A stretch of 43,159 bases of DNA from an uncultured Eubacteriales bacterium (GCA_934446095.1 CAKSDR010000010.1:1-43159); one strand, 5' to 3'; positions 15,858-24,849 are shown, numbered from the stretch's first letter. Notes: generated from the sequence alone by a model not told the origin. A program made the numbers and translations.

Positions 15858-15863
15858 AAACAA

Positions 15864-15895
15864 AAAGAGGATGACAGTTGTCATCCTCTTTTTTA
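15864..15895. terminator. Bidirectional terminator between spoIID and rplQ
   Basis: A 13-bp perfect stem (15864-15876 / 15879-15891) with a 2-nt centre, so effectively 12 bp with a tetraloop, is flanked by T-runs on both strands. It serves spoIID on the plus strand and the end of the ribosomal operon on the minus strand. Confidence 0.92.
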
Positions 15896-15907
15896 TTAAA
15901 ACTTTGC

Positions 15908-16249
<342 letters not shown>

Positions 16250-16289
16250 CGATTTATCCTCCTTCGTTTAAAGTAGTCTCAAAAAATAA

Positions 16290-17243
16290 TCAGTCTTCAT
16301 CTTTTTTCAAAGAAAGTCCTAATGAATGAAGTTTTTGGATAACCTCTTCAAGTGATTTCTTACCGAGATTTCTAACTCTTATCATATCTTCTTCGGTCTT
16401 ATTAACAAGATCTTCGACCGTATCTATGCCTGCACGTTTCAAACAATTAAACGAACGTACTGACATGTCAAGTTCCTCAATGGTCATCTCTAATACTTTT
16501 TCTTTTATTGTTTCTTCCGGATCTACTACCGTTACAGCCTTCTTTGCATCTTCTGACAAGTCTACAAACAGGCTGAGATGCTCATTGAGAATCTTGGCTG
16601 CAAGTGATATTGCATCCTTTGCAGAAATTGTTGCGTCTGTTAACACTTCAAGCGTTAGTTTATCATAATCCGTTCTGCTTCCTACACGGGTATTTTCAAC
16701 CGTATAATTTGCATTGTAAACAGGAGTATAGATTGAATCCGTATATATAATTCCAATCTGCGGATTCTGCGCTTCCGCTTTGTTCTTATCTCCGGGTACA
16801 TATCCGCGTCCATGACCAAAAGTAATTTCCATATGAAGTGAACCGCCGTCGCTTACATACGCAATATGATGATCTTTATTCAGTATCTCAATATCAGCGT
16901 CTGCTTTTATATCTCCGGCTTTTACATCACACGGTCCATGAGCGTCAATCACTACGGTTTTCGGAGCATCGCTGAAAAGTTTCGCGGTAATACCCTTAAT
17001 ATTAAGAATAATCTCGGGAACGTCCTCTTTTACTCCGGCAACTGTTGATATTTCATGAAGCACTCCGTCAATTTTCACACTTGTAGCCGCAACACCCGGC
17101 AAGGAACTCAAGAGAACTCTTCTTAATGAGTTTCCAAGTGTAGTACCGAAACCTCTTTCAAGCGGTTCAATAATAAATTTTCCGTACGAACCGTCTTCGC
17201 TTGTTTCGGCAGTTGCAATGTTCGGTCTTTCTATTTCTATCAT
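16290..17243 (-). CDS. rpoA: DNA-directed RNA polymerase subunit alpha
   Basis: This 317-residue alpha subunit nucleates RNA polymerase assembly. The N-terminal domain (about 1-230) has the GTTLGNSLRRVLLSSLPG dimerisation helix. An acidic linker is followed by the C-terminal domain (about 255-310), with LDMSVRSFNCLKRAGI and VRNLGKKSLEEV helices that contact UP-element DNA and activators. It lies between rpsD and rplQ, the usual Firmicute position, and has a good AAGGAGG ribosome binding site before the ATG. Confidence 0.98.
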   Translation of the reverse strand: MIEIERPNIATAETSEDGSYGKFIIEPLERGFGTTLGNSLRRVLLSSLPGVAATSVKIDGVLHEISTVAGVKEDVPEIILNIKGITAKLFSDAPKTVVIDAHGPCDVKAGDIKADADIEILNKDHHIAYVSDGGSLHMEITFGHGRGYVPGDKNKAEAQNPQIGIIYTDSIYTPVYNANYTVENTRVGSRTDYDKLTLEVLTDATISAKDAISLAAKILNEHLSLFVDLSEDAKKAVTVVDPEETIKEKVLEMTIEELDMSVRSFNCLKRAGIDTVEDLVNKTEEDMIRVRNLGKKSLEEVIQKLHSLGLSLKKDED

Positions 17244-17293
17244 ACAAAACCCTCCTTATTTTTAATAAATGAATATTTTTGCGAGGATTTTTA

Positions 17294-17920
17294 TTATTTT
17301 GAGTACAATTCGACGATCAAATGCTCTTCAAACGGGAAGTCAATATCTTCTCTCTTTGGAAGCACAACAACTTTTGCTGTAACGTCATTTTTATTAACAT
17401 CAAGCCAAGCGGGAGCTTTGCGGTTGTCAAGGTTTTCAACGAGAGATTTGATTTTTTCCGATTTGCGGCTTGTTTCCTTAACTGAAACAACATCGCCTGC
17501 TGAAAGAAGCATTGAAGGAATATCTGCCTTTTTGCCATTTACAAGAAAATGTCCATGAACTACAAGTTGTCTTGCATCTCTTCTGCTTTCGCCAAGACCC
17601 ATTCTGAAAACTACGTTATCGAGTCTGCGTTCGATCATTGTAAGAAGATTTTCACCGGTGATACCTTCTTTTGCGTCAGCAATCTCAAAATAGTTTCTGA
17701 ACTGTTTTTCCTGTATACCATAATATCTTTTTGCTTTTTGTTTTTCTCTTAACTGAAGTCCGTATTCGCCTATTTTCTTGCGGGCAGAACCATGCTGTCC
17801 GGGTGCGGAATTGCGTCTGTTAAGAGCACACTTTTCGGTATAGCAGCGTTCGCCTTTTCCAAAAAGTTTTACACCTTCTCTACGGCACTGTCTGCATGCA
17901 GGTCCCGTATATTTAGCCAT
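17294..17920 (-). CDS. rpsD: 30S ribosomal protein S4
   Basis: This 208-residue S4, a primary 16S rRNA binder, is recognised from MAKYTGPACRQCRREG and the S4 RNA-binding domain (RRLDNVVFRMGLGESRRDAR, about residues 90-155). The N-terminus carries four cysteines (about positions 9, 12, 26 and 31) spaced as a zinc site, the metal-binding form of S4. It sits between rpsK and rpoA; in Bacillus subtilis rpsD is elsewhere on the chromosome, whereas this position is common in Clostridia. S4 is often an autogenous regulator, but I see no specific leader here. Confidence 0.98.
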   Translation of the reverse strand: MAKYTGPACRQCRREGVKLFGKGERCYTEKCALNRRNSAPGQHGSARKKIGEYGLQLREKQKAKRYYGIQEKQFRNYFEIADAKEGITGENLLTMIERRLDNVVFRMGLGESRRDARQLVVHGHFLVNGKKADIPSMLLSAGDVVSVKETSRKSEKIKSLVENLDNRKAPAWLDVNKNDVTAKVVVLPKREDIDFPFEEHLIVELYSK

Positions 17921-17999
17921 TTTTTCTTCCTCCTTAAAATAAAATTTAGGTTGTTATTTCACAATATAGTTCAAAAATATATCGTTTTTTGAAGATTAA

Positions 18000-18404
18000 T
18001 TATACACGTCTTCTCTTAGGAGGACGGCATCCGTTGTGCGGAATCGGTGTTACATCTTTAATAAGAGTAATATCAAGACCTGCAGTCTGTAATGCTCTGA
18101 TTGCAGATTCTCTACCCTGACCAGGACCCTTTACAAATACTTCCACACTCTTCAAACCATGTTCCATTGCTGCCTTTGCTGCTGTTTCAGCTGCAATCTG
18201 TGCGGCAAACGGAGTTGATTTTTTTGAACCTTTAAATCCCATTTCACCGGCAGATGCCCATGAAATTGTGTTACCGTTTGTATCTGAAATCGTAATTATA
18301 GTATTATTGAAAGTTGAACTGATATGTGCTGAACCATTTTCAATATTTTTACGTTCACGACGTCTTTTTGTTACTGTTTTTTTTGCAGTAGCTGCCTTTG
18401 CCAT
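18000..18404 (-). CDS. rpsK: 30S ribosomal protein S11
   Basis: This 134-residue S11 of the small-subunit platform is recognised from GSAHISSTFNNTIITISD and the C-terminal PIPHNGCRPPKRRRV. It has a basic N-terminal tail and the expected length. It lies 54 nt downstream of rpsM and 79 nt upstream of rpsD in the alpha-operon part of the cluster, with a clear GGGAAGGAG ribosome binding site. Confidence 0.98.
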   Translation of the reverse strand: MAKAATAKKTVTKRRRERKNIENGSAHISSTFNNTIITISDTNGNTISWASAGEMGFKGSKKSTPFAAQIAAETAAKAAMEHGLKSVEVFVKGPGQGRESAIRALQTAGLDITLIKDVTPIPHNGCRPPKRRRV

Positions 18405-18458
18405 TATTTGTCACTCCTTCCCGTGCAAGCCAACCTTATCAGCTTACACAAATTTCAA

Positions 18459-18827
18459 TTATTTTTTCTTATTAGCAATTGTCTTTGCAGGACCTTTACG
18501 TGTTCTTGCATTTGTCTTTGAACGCTGTCCGCGAACCGGAAGACCTTTGCGATGTCTTTGTCCTCTGTAACAGTCGATTTCTACAAGGCGCTTTATATTC
18601 ATAGCAATATCCCTGCGCAAATCACCTTCAATTGAATAATTATGTTCAATTGCCTCACGGAGTTTTGCAACATCGTCTTCTGTAAGATCTTTTACTCTTG
18701 TATCGGGATTAATGCCTGTTTTTGCAAGAATTTCGTTGGATCTTGCGCGGCCTATACCGAAAATATAGGTAAGTCCGATTTCAACTCTTTTTTCTCTCGG
18801 AAGGTCTACACCTGCTATACGAGCCAT
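18459..18827 (-). CDS. rpsM: 30S ribosomal protein S13
   Basis: This 122-residue S13 of the small-subunit head is recognised from MARIAGVDLPREKRVEIGL, the helix-hairpin-helix YIFGIGRARSNEIL, and the basic C-terminus RGQRSKTNARTRKGPAKT. Length is normal. It follows rpmJ by 49 nt in the standard infA-rpmJ-rpsM-rpsK order, and a GGAG-type ribosome binding site precedes the ATG. Confidence 0.98.
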   Translation of the reverse strand: MARIAGVDLPREKRVEIGLTYIFGIGRARSNEILAKTGINPDTRVKDLTEDDVAKLREAIEHNYSIEGDLRRDIAMNIKRLVEIDCYRGQRHRKGLPVRGQRSKTNARTRKGPAKTIANKKK

Positions 18828-18876
18828 TCCTTGACACTCCTCTCTCCATTAAAAATTATTCGTTTCAACTTTTTTA

Positions 18877-18990
18877 TCAGCCCTGTTTCTGCTTATGTTT
18901 TGGGTTTTCACAGATAACCATTACAACGCCATGTCTTTTGATTATCTTACATTTTTCGCAGATTTTTTTTACTGAAGGTTTTACTTTCAT
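18877..18990 (-). CDS. rpmJ: 50S ribosomal protein L36 (zinc-binding form)
   Basis: I translated this 37-residue gene by hand: it begins MKVKPSVKKICEKCKIIKRH and ends HKQKQG. Cys11, Cys14, Cys27 and His32 form the zinc ribbon of the metal-binding type of L36. It lies between infA and rpsM, 28 nt after infA, preceded by AGGAGGG. The full 37-residue length and all four ligands make the call secure. Confidence 0.97.
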   Translation of the reverse strand: MKVKPSVKKICEKCKIIKRHGVVMVICENPKHKQKQG

Positions 18991-19018
18991 TTTTTATCCC
19001 TCCTGCTGCAAATTATTT

Positions 19019-19237
19019 TTATTTTGCCCGCCATGTTATTCTTCCTTTTGTCAGATCGTATACCGAAACTTCAACGGTAACTTTATCTCCGGGAAGAATT
19101 TTTATAAAATTCATTCTGAGTTTTCCTGAAATATGAGCAGTTACAACGTGCTCATTAGGAAGTTTTACCAAAAATGCCGCGTTCGGAAGAGCCTCTATTA
19201 CGGTTCCTTCAAACTCGATAACGTCGTCCTTAGCCAG
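19019..19237 (-). CDS. infA: Translation initiation factor IF-1, apparent CTG start
   Basis: Hand translation of the minus strand gives exactly 72 residues, the standard IF-1 length: (M)AKDDVIEFEGTVIEALPN at the start and DLTKGRITWRAK at the end, a single OB fold that occupies the ribosomal A site with IF-2 and IF-3. No ATG, GTG or TTG precedes the conserved AKDDVIEFEG, and an in-frame TAA lies 21 nt upstream. The only suitable codon is CTG at 19237-19235, with a GGAGGG ribosome binding site exactly 6 nt before it (19249-19244). It lies between map and rpmJ; the KOW-domain gene that often follows map in Firmicutes is absent. Confidence 0.95.
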   Translation of the reverse strand: MAKDDVIEFEGTVIEALPNAAFLVKLPNEHVVTAHISGKLRMNFIKILPGDKVTVEVSVYDLTKGRITWRAK

Positions 19238-19300
19238 AACTATCCCTCCATATTACAAAATTACAGATTAATTCTCAAAATCAAAATTCCTGCAAATACT

Positions 19301-20050
19301 TTAGTCAATTGCCGTCAGTATTTCGGCACCGTCCTCGGTTATTACCACGGTATTTTCGTAATGCGCCGACAACTTATGGTCGTTTGTTACAACCGTCCAG
19401 TCATTATCAAGCACATACACACCGGGACCGCCTTCGTTTATCATAGGTTCAATAGCAATAGTCATGCCCGGCATAAGTCTTACTCCCCGGCCGGCCTTTC
19501 CGTAATTCGGAACATCCGGCGGTTCATGAAGTTTTTCTCCGACTCCATGTCCGACATATTCCCTTACAACCGAATATCCGTGTGAAACCACGTACTGTTC
19601 AATTGCATTTGATACATCTCCGAGCCTTGACCCGGGTTTTATTGCCGAAAAGCCCGCATAGAAACTTTCTCTGCAAACTTTTTCGATATCTATTGCCTTA
19701 TCGCTGACATTGCCGCAAAAATAAGTTCTTGCACTATCTCCATGAAATCCTTTGAAAAACGCTCCGACATCAACCTTTACGATATCGCCTTCAAGAATTT
19801 TTCTTGAATCAGGGATACCGTGTATTACCTGGTCGTTTATACTGATGCACGCGCTGCCGGGAAAACCAGCATACCCGAGAAATGACGGTTTTGCACCGTG
19901 ACTCTCAATAAACTGTCTTATAACTTTGTCTATATGAAGTGTTGTAACCCCGGGTTTTATGGCTTCCTTGGCTGCCGCCAATGCTCCCGCCGTTATTTTT
20001 CCGGCTTGTCGCATTTTTTCAATTTCCTCGGAAGATTTCAATTTTATCAT
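19301..20050 (-). CDS. map: Methionine aminopeptidase, type I
   Basis: This 249-residue enzyme removes the initiator methionine from new proteins. The pita-bread fold and its metal ligands are readable: two Asp in VDVGAFFKGFHGDSART, His in GHGVGEKLHEPP, Glu in IEPMINEGG, and the final Glu in YENTVVITEDGAEIL. There is no N-terminal zinc or SH3-like extension, so it is the short bacterial type Ia. It lies 16 nt downstream of adk and 63 nt upstream of infA. The ribosome binding site (AAGG, about 12 nt before the ATG) is mediocre. Confidence 0.97.
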   Translation of the reverse strand: MIKLKSSEEIEKMRQAGKITAGALAAAKEAIKPGVTTLHIDKVIRQFIESHGAKPSFLGYAGFPGSACISINDQVIHGIPDSRKILEGDIVKVDVGAFFKGFHGDSARTYFCGNVSDKAIDIEKVCRESFYAGFSAIKPGSRLGDVSNAIEQYVVSHGYSVVREYVGHGVGEKLHEPPDVPNYGKAGRGVRLMPGMTIAIEPMINEGGPGVYVLDNDWTVVTNDHKLSAHYENTVVITEDGAEILTAID

Positions 20051-20066
20051 TTTAATAACATCTGCC

Positions 20067-20702
20067 TTAGTTTATACCCAACGCGCAAAGCGTGAGTTTT
20101 GTAGTATCTGCAAGTTCTTCCTGACCGATTACCGTTTTGAGTATACCTTGTTTTTCGTAATACTCTTTCAACGGTTCTGTCTGTTCGTGATAGGTTTCAA
20201 GCCTTGATTTTACAACTTCAGGATCGTCGTCTTTTCTGATTGTAAGGTTGCTTTCGCACTTATCGCATATTCCGTCTTTTGCGCTCTTATTGAAAATAAT
20301 ATGATAAGAAGCGCCGCAAACAGGACAAGTCCTTCTTCCGCTCATTCTTGTTATTATCGTTTCATCGGAAACTTCAATATTAAGAACCACATCAATTTTA
20401 ACGCCCATAGCGCTCAATGCTTCTGCCTGCGGAACCGTGCGGGGAAATCCGTCAAGTATAAACCCATTTTCACAATCTTTTTCAGAAAGTCTGTCTTTTA
20501 TAATTCCAATTACTACTTCATCGGGTACAAGTCCGCCCTTTTCAATATAACTCTTTGCAGATTTGCCCATTTCAGTTCCGTTTTTAATTGCTTCTCTGAT
20601 TATTGCTCCTGTAGATATTGCCGGTATTGAAAGTTTTTTGCTTACAATTTCCGCCTGTGTTCCCTTGCCTGCTCCCGGAGCACCAAAAAAGATTATATTC
20701 AT
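20067..20702 (-). CDS. adk: Adenylate kinase
   Basis: This 211-residue enzyme interconverts AMP, ATP and ADP. It shows the P-loop GAPGAGKGT (about residues 7-15), the FILDGFPRTVPQAE AMP-binding region, and a lid domain with two CxxC pairs (CPVCGASYH and CDKCESN), the structural zinc-binding lid of Gram-positive Adk. It sits between secY and map in canonical order, with 40 nt to secY and 16 nt to map. Confidence 0.98.
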   Translation of the reverse strand: MNIIFFGAPGAGKGTQAEIVSKKLSIPAISTGAIIREAIKNGTEMGKSAKSYIEKGGLVPDEVVIGIIKDRLSEKDCENGFILDGFPRTVPQAEALSAMGVKIDVVLNIEVSDETIITRMSGRRTCPVCGASYHIIFNKSAKDGICDKCESNLTIRKDDDPEVVKSRLETYHEQTEPLKEYYEKQGILKTVIGQEELADTTKLTLCALGIN

Positions 20703-20742
20703 TCTATACTCCTTAATTAAAAACTTCTACGACTGCTGATTA

Positions 20743-22053
20743 TCAACCAAGAAATCCTTTATAATGTCTCATTGTCATCTGCGCTTCAATGTCTCTTATT
20801 GTTTCAATAATTACACCTACTACGATGATTATCGATGAACCGCCGAAAGCAAGTGACGACCAACTGGTTGCCATGCTTACGATAAGCGGAATAGTTGCGA
20901 TAAGACCCAAGAATATTGCGCCTATGAGAGTTATTCTGCTCAGTATTTTTGCTATATAATCTGTTGTGGGTTTACCCGGACGAATACCAAGTATGGAACC
21001 GCCGTTTTTCTTCAGATTATTTGATACTTCGACAGGATTGAATGAAATTGAAATATAGAAATAAGAAAATGCTATTATAAGGATAAAGTAAATTATCGCA
21101 TATACCGGGTTCTGATATGAGAAGAAGTTTACTATTTTTTCCCATACTCCTCCGGGTTTAGGATTAAATATCAATGCAAGCGTTGTCGGAATTGATACGA
21201 TTGAACTTGCAAAGATTATAGGCATAACACCGGACATGCTGAGTTTCAACGGTATAAAAGTATTTTGACCGCCATACATTTTTCTTCCAACCTGACGTTT
21301 TGCATATTGAACCGGTATTCTTCTTTCAGCATCGTTCATATAAACTACAAACCATACTGTAATAATTGATATTGCCGCAACTGCAACGAATCCGATAAAC
21401 TTTTCAAGGGTTACAGAACCTGATACCAAATTCTTTATTGCGGAATAAACTGATGCCGGAACTCTTGCAACGATGTTTGCAAGCAATATAATTGATATGC
21501 CATTTCCGATACCTTTATCGTTAATTTTTTCTGCAAGCCACATGATTATCGATGCGCCTGCGCCGTAACATGCGATTATTACTATTGCCGCAAACACTCC
21601 CCTGTCTGTAAGAACACCATACTGACCGGAAACGAATTCTGTATTGCGCAGATATGTGTAATATCCGAACGCCGTAAGAAGTCCAAGCGCTACTGTTACA
21701 TATCTTGTTATGCTGGCAATTGTTTTTCTTCCCTCTTCGCCTTTTGCGGCAAGTCTTTCAAGGGCAGGAATCGCAATTGTTAAAAGTTGAATTACTATTT
21801 GTGCTGTAATATAAGGCGAAATTGACAATGCAAACAGTGTTGCTCTTGAGAATGCATCGCCTGATAAGAGATTGAAGTATGCAAATATTGAACCGCCAGC
21901 AAAAGTATCAAATATGCTGGACAATATTTCTGAATCAACATAAGGAACCGGTATTACGGAACCAAGTCTGTATATCAATACAATGAATATAGTAAATAAG
22001 AATTTATTTCTCAATTCCGGAATTTTCCACGCATTTCTTATTGTCTGCAACAC
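20743..22053 (-). CDS. secY: Protein translocase subunit SecY
   Basis: This 436-residue protein forms the SecYEG channel for secretion and membrane insertion. Ten hydrophobic helices are visible. The N-terminus LQTIRNAWKIPELRNKFLFT, the SIFAYFNLLSGDAFSRATLF plug region and the C-terminal ETIRDIEAQMTMRHYKGFL tail are diagnostic. The start codon is GTG at 22053, with AGAGGTG inside the end of rplO at 7-nt spacing. It is separated from rplO by one base, so the two are translationally linked. Confidence 0.98.
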   Translation of the reverse strand: MLQTIRNAWKIPELRNKFLFTIFIVLIYRLGSVIPVPYVDSEILSSIFDTFAGGSIFAYFNLLSGDAFSRATLFALSISPYITAQIVIQLLTIAIPALERLAAKGEEGRKTIASITRYVTVALGLLTAFGYYTYLRNTEFVSGQYGVLTDRGVFAAIVIIACYGAGASIIMWLAEKINDKGIGNGISIILLANIVARVPASVYSAIKNLVSGSVTLEKFIGFVAVAAISIITVWFVVYMNDAERRIPVQYAKRQVGRKMYGGQNTFIPLKLSMSGVMPIIFASSIVSIPTTLALIFNPKPGGVWEKIVNFFSYQNPVYAIIYFILIIAFSYFYISISFNPVEVSNNLKKNGGSILGIRPGKPTTDYIAKILSRITLIGAIFLGLIATIPLIVSMATSWSSLAFGGSSIIIVVGVIIETIRDIEAQMTMRHYKGFLG

Positions 22054-22054
22054 T

Positions 22055-22498
22055 TCAAATCACCTCTGCCTTCCCGCCCGCAGCTTCAATTTTCTCTTTT
22101 GCAGATGCTGAGAATATAGTTGCTTTTACGGTCAGCTTTTTAGTTATATTTCCGTTACCGAGCACTTTCAAACCGCAAAGTTCTTTTCTGATTGTTCCAT
22201 CTGCAATAAGACTTTCCAATGAAATAACAGAATTTTCTTCGTATTTGTCGAGCTGTTCAACATTAATTATAGCATAATCCTTTTTGAATACGCTGTTTGT
22301 AAATCCACGTTTCGGAATTCTTCTGTACATAGGAGTTTGTCCGCCTTCAAAACCGGGTCTTACTCCGCCGCCTGAACGGGCATTCTGTCCTTTATGTCCG
22401 CGTCCGGCTGTTTTTCCGTTTCCGCTGCCGGTTCCGCGTCCTTTTCTCCATGCCTGCTTTGAAGAACCCGCTGAAGGTGAAAGTTCGTGAAGCTTCAT
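22055..22498 (-). CDS. rplO: 50S ribosomal protein L15
   Basis: This 147-residue L15 is recognised from MKLHELSPSAGSSKQAWRKG, the Gly/Arg-rich N-terminal extension that threads into 23S rRNA, and the GFEGGQTPMYRRIPKRGF motif. Length is normal. It sits between rpmD (2-nt gap) and secY (1-nt gap), and its last codons contain the secY ribosome binding site. Confidence 0.98.
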   Translation of the reverse strand: MKLHELSPSAGSSKQAWRKGRGTGSGNGKTAGRGHKGQNARSGGGVRPGFEGGQTPMYRRIPKRGFTNSVFKKDYAIINVEQLDKYEENSVISLESLIADGTIRKELCGLKVLGNGNITKKLTVKATIFSASAKEKIEAAGGKAEVI

Positions 22499-22500
22499 CT

Positions 22501-22683
22501 TTATGCCTCCTCTTCTACCGCAACCAAATGCTTAATCACAGTTATCTTACCTGCTGTTGCGGGTATGTTTTCCTGTACCGTTGTATCGCCTATTTTGCGC
22601 AATCCCAAGGAATACGCAGTTTTGATCTGATTTTCTTTTCTACCGATAAGGCTCTTTTTAAGGGTTATTTTTACCTTTGCCAT
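22501..22683 (-). CDS. rpmD: 50S ribosomal protein L30
   Basis: This 60-residue L30 is recognised from KITLKKSLIGRKENQIKTA and the GLRKIGDTTVQENIPAT segment, the short ferredoxin-like bacterial form. It lies 19 nt after rpsE and 2 nt before rplO, the standard spc order. The good ribosome binding site AAGGAGG is followed by ATG 22683. Confidence 0.97.
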   Translation of the reverse strand: MAKVKITLKKSLIGRKENQIKTAYSLGLRKIGDTTVQENIPATAGKITVIKHLVAVEEEA

Positions 22684-22702
22684 TTTGCGTCCTCCTTTTG
22701 GA

Positions 22703-23203
22703 TTATTTTAAATTTTCAACTGCAATGCCGCGGATTTTAGCCACATCTTCTGCAGAACGAAGTGCCTTCAATCCTTCAAAAGTAGCTTTTACAACATTGA
22801 TTTTATTGTTTGAGCGAAGTGATTTTGCTCTGATATCTTTAATTCCGGCCAAATCAACAACTGTTCTGACAGTTCCGCCGGCTATGATTCCCGTACCTTC
22901 TGAGGCAGGCTTAAGCAATACTCTTGCAGCGCCGAACTCACCGATTATTTCGTGAGGAATACTTGTTCCCTTTATCGAAACTTCGATAATATTCTTCTTT
23001 GCATCTTCTATTGCTTTTCTGATTGCTTCCGGTACTTCTGCAGATTTGCCTATACCGTATCCTACATGACCTTTCTGGTCACCTACAACGACTACGGCTG
23101 CGAAACGCATAATACGTCCGCCTTTTACTGTCTTTGAAACTCTTCTTGTAACAACAACAGTTTCTTTAAGTTCTCCGAGTGTTGAAGCATCTATACGTGC
23201 CAT
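22703..23203 (-). CDS. rpsE: 30S ribosomal protein S5
   Basis: This 166-residue S5 contributes to decoding fidelity. It has the N-terminal double-stranded RNA-binding-like domain (VVTRRVSKTVKGGRIMRF, GHVGYGIGKSAEVPEAIRKA) and a C-terminal S5 domain (LLKPASEGTGIIAGGTVRTV). Length is normal. It follows rplR by 15 nt, with GGAGGGAT as ribosome binding site. Confidence 0.98.
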   Translation of the reverse strand: MARIDASTLGELKETVVVTRRVSKTVKGGRIMRFAAVVVVGDQKGHVGYGIGKSAEVPEAIRKAIEDAKKNIIEVSIKGTSIPHEIIGEFGAARVLLKPASEGTGIIAGGTVRTVVDLAGIKDIRAKSLRSNNKINVVKATFEGLKALRSAEDVAKIRGIAVENLK

Positions 23204-23218
23204 GTTATCCCTCCTATT

Positions 23219-23578
23219 TTAGAATTTTAATCCGCCTTCTCTTGCGCCTTCTGCAAGAGCTGCGATACGTCCGTGGTAGAGATAACCGCCTCTGTCAAAT
23301 ACAACTTCCGTTATTCCTTTTTCGATTGCACGCTTTGCTGCGAGTTCTCCTACCTTTTTTGCATCTTCAACATTTCCGCCTGCTTTTCCGAATTCTTTTT
23401 CAGCAGAAGAAGCGGCAACCAATGTTTTTCCGCATGTGTCATCTATTATCTGAACGTAAATGTTCTGGAGAGAACGATAAACGCACAAACGCGGACGTGA
23501 TGCAGTACCTGAAATTTTAGCGCGCACTCTCTTATGTCTTTTTAAGCGCTTTGCATTAGCGTCTTGTCTTGTTATCAT
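23219..23578 (-). CDS. rplR: 50S ribosomal protein L18
   Basis: This 119-residue L18 binds 5S rRNA. It begins MITRQDANAKRLKRHKRVRA and ends with the RGGYLYHGRIAALAEGAREG motif of the family. I chose ATG 23578 because GGGGAG lies 8 nt upstream; an in-frame GTG at 23587 overlaps that ribosome binding site and would add only three residues. It follows rplF by 19 nt. Confidence 0.97.
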   Translation of the reverse strand: MITRQDANAKRLKRHKRVRAKISGTASRPRLCVYRSLQNIYVQIIDDTCGKTLVAASSAEKEFGKAGGNVEDAKKVGELAAKRAIEKGITEVVFDRGGYLYHGRIAALAEGAREGGLKF

Positions 23579-23597
23579 TTCTTGCACTCCCCTTTAA

Positions 23598-24137
23598 TTA
23601 TTTACCAGCTTTTCCGGCTTTGCGTCTGATATGTTCATCAACATACTTAATACCTTTTCCAAGATACGGTTCCGGAGGTCTTTTGCCTCTGATTTCAGAA
23701 GCGACCTGGCCTACTCTCTGCTTGCTCGGTCCGCTGATTATTATTTTATTGGCGTCAGGCACCTCGAATGTTATTCCGGGTTCCTCGTCTATCACTATAT
23801 TATGAGAATATCCAAGATTCAAAACCAACTGTTTGCCCTGCTTTGCCGCACGGTAACCAACTCCGTTGATTTCAAGTTCTTTTTTATATCCTTTTGTTAC
23901 ACCTTCAACCATATTAAATATAATTGAACGTGTAAGACCGTGAAGTGCTCTGTTTTCTTTCTCGTCATCCGGGCGTTCTACGGTTAATACTCCTGATTCA
24001 ACCGTAACTTTCATGTTAGGGTGAATTTGTTCGGAAAGTGTGCCGAGCGGACCTTTAACTGTTATGCAGTTGTCTGCTCCGACCTTTACGTCTACACCGG
24101 CGGGAATTTCAACAGGCTTTCTTCCTATTCTTGACAT
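23598..24137 (-). CDS. rplF: 50S ribosomal protein L6
   Basis: This 179-residue L6 has two related alpha/beta domains. It begins MSRIGRKPVEIPAGVDVKV and carries the C-terminal GPSKQRVGQVASEIRGKRPP signature followed by PYLGKGIKYVDEHIRRKAGK. Length is standard. It lies 62 nt after rpsH, one of the longer gaps in the spc section, with no clear regulatory element visible in that gap. GAAGGAGA precedes the ATG. Confidence 0.98.
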   Translation of the reverse strand: MSRIGRKPVEIPAGVDVKVGADNCITVKGPLGTLSEQIHPNMKVTVESGVLTVERPDDEKENRALHGLTRSIIFNMVEGVTKGYKKELEINGVGYRAAKQGKQLVLNLGYSHNIVIDEEPGITFEVPDANKIIISGPSKQRVGQVASEIRGKRPPEPYLGKGIKYVDEHIRRKAGKAGK

Positions 24138-24199
24138 AACCTATCTCCTTCCGGCAAATCTGACATTCTATATATCAAAACTTGCCTCATTTTAGTTAA

Positions 24200-24598
24200 T
24201 TACCAAACAAAAGCGAGAACTTCGCCGCCAATGTTTAACTTTCTGGCTTTTTTGTCTGTCATGATGCCTTTTGAAGTTGAGATGATTGCTACTCCCAAGC
24301 CTTTCATAACTCTCGGCATTTCTTCACAACTTGTATAAATTCTAAGACCGGGTTTTGATACTCTGCGAAGTCCCTGAATAACTTTTTGTTTTCCCGGTGC
24401 ATATTTAAGTGTTACTCTAATGATACCCTGTTTTCCGTCTTCTATTATCTGATAGCCGCTTATATATCCTTCTTCAAGAAGTATATCAGCTATTGCTTTT
24501 TTAACTCCGGAAGCAGGGATGTCTACTGATTCGTGTTTAGACGAATTAGCGTTACGAATACGTGTAAGCATATCCGCAATTACATCGGTAATCTGCAT
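24200..24598 (-). CDS. rpsH: 30S ribosomal protein S8
   Basis: This 132-residue S8 binds central-domain 16S rRNA and in enteric bacteria is a translational regulator of the spc operon. It begins MQITDVIADMLTRIRNANSS and ends STSKGIMTDKKARKLNIGGE plus VLAFVW, with the conserved S-T-S-x-G loop that contacts RNA. It follows rpsN by 47 nt. I did not find an obvious S8-binding mimic upstream of rplE, but did not search by folding. Confidence 0.98.
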   Translation of the reverse strand: MQITDVIADMLTRIRNANSSKHESVDIPASGVKKAIADILLEEGYISGYQIIEDGKQGIIRVTLKYAPGKQKVIQGLRRVSKPGLRIYTSCEEMPRVMKGLGVAIISTSKGIMTDKKARKLNIGGEVLAFVW

Positions 24599-24645
24599 GA
24601 ATTTGTGACCTCCTTAATACCTATTGTAATCAATAAGTTTGTTTT

Positions 24646-24831
24646 TTACCAGCTTGCTTTTCTTACGCCCGGAATTTCACCCTTGTACGCAAGTTCTCTG
24701 AAACAGATACGGCAAATTCCGTATTTACGGAGATAAGCATGGGGACGGCCGCAAATTTTACATCTGTTATATTCGCGTGAAGAAAACTTCTGTGGTCTTT
24801 GCTGTTTAACTTTCATTGATGTTTTTGCCAT
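24646..24831 (-). CDS. rpsN: 30S ribosomal protein S14, zinc-binding type (type Z)
   Basis: This is a 61-residue S14 with CKICGRPHAYLRKYGICRIC, i.e. two CxxC pairs forming a zinc site: the short zinc-dependent form typical of Gram-positives, not the 89-100 residue zinc-free paralogue. It lies 18 nt after rplE in standard order, preceded by a GGGGGGTAAG-type ribosome binding site. Confidence 0.98.
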   Translation of the reverse strand: MAKTSMKVKQQRPQKFSSREYNRCKICGRPHAYLRKYGICRICFRELAYKGEIPGVRKASW

Positions 24832-24849
24832 TTTTAACTTACCCCCCTC

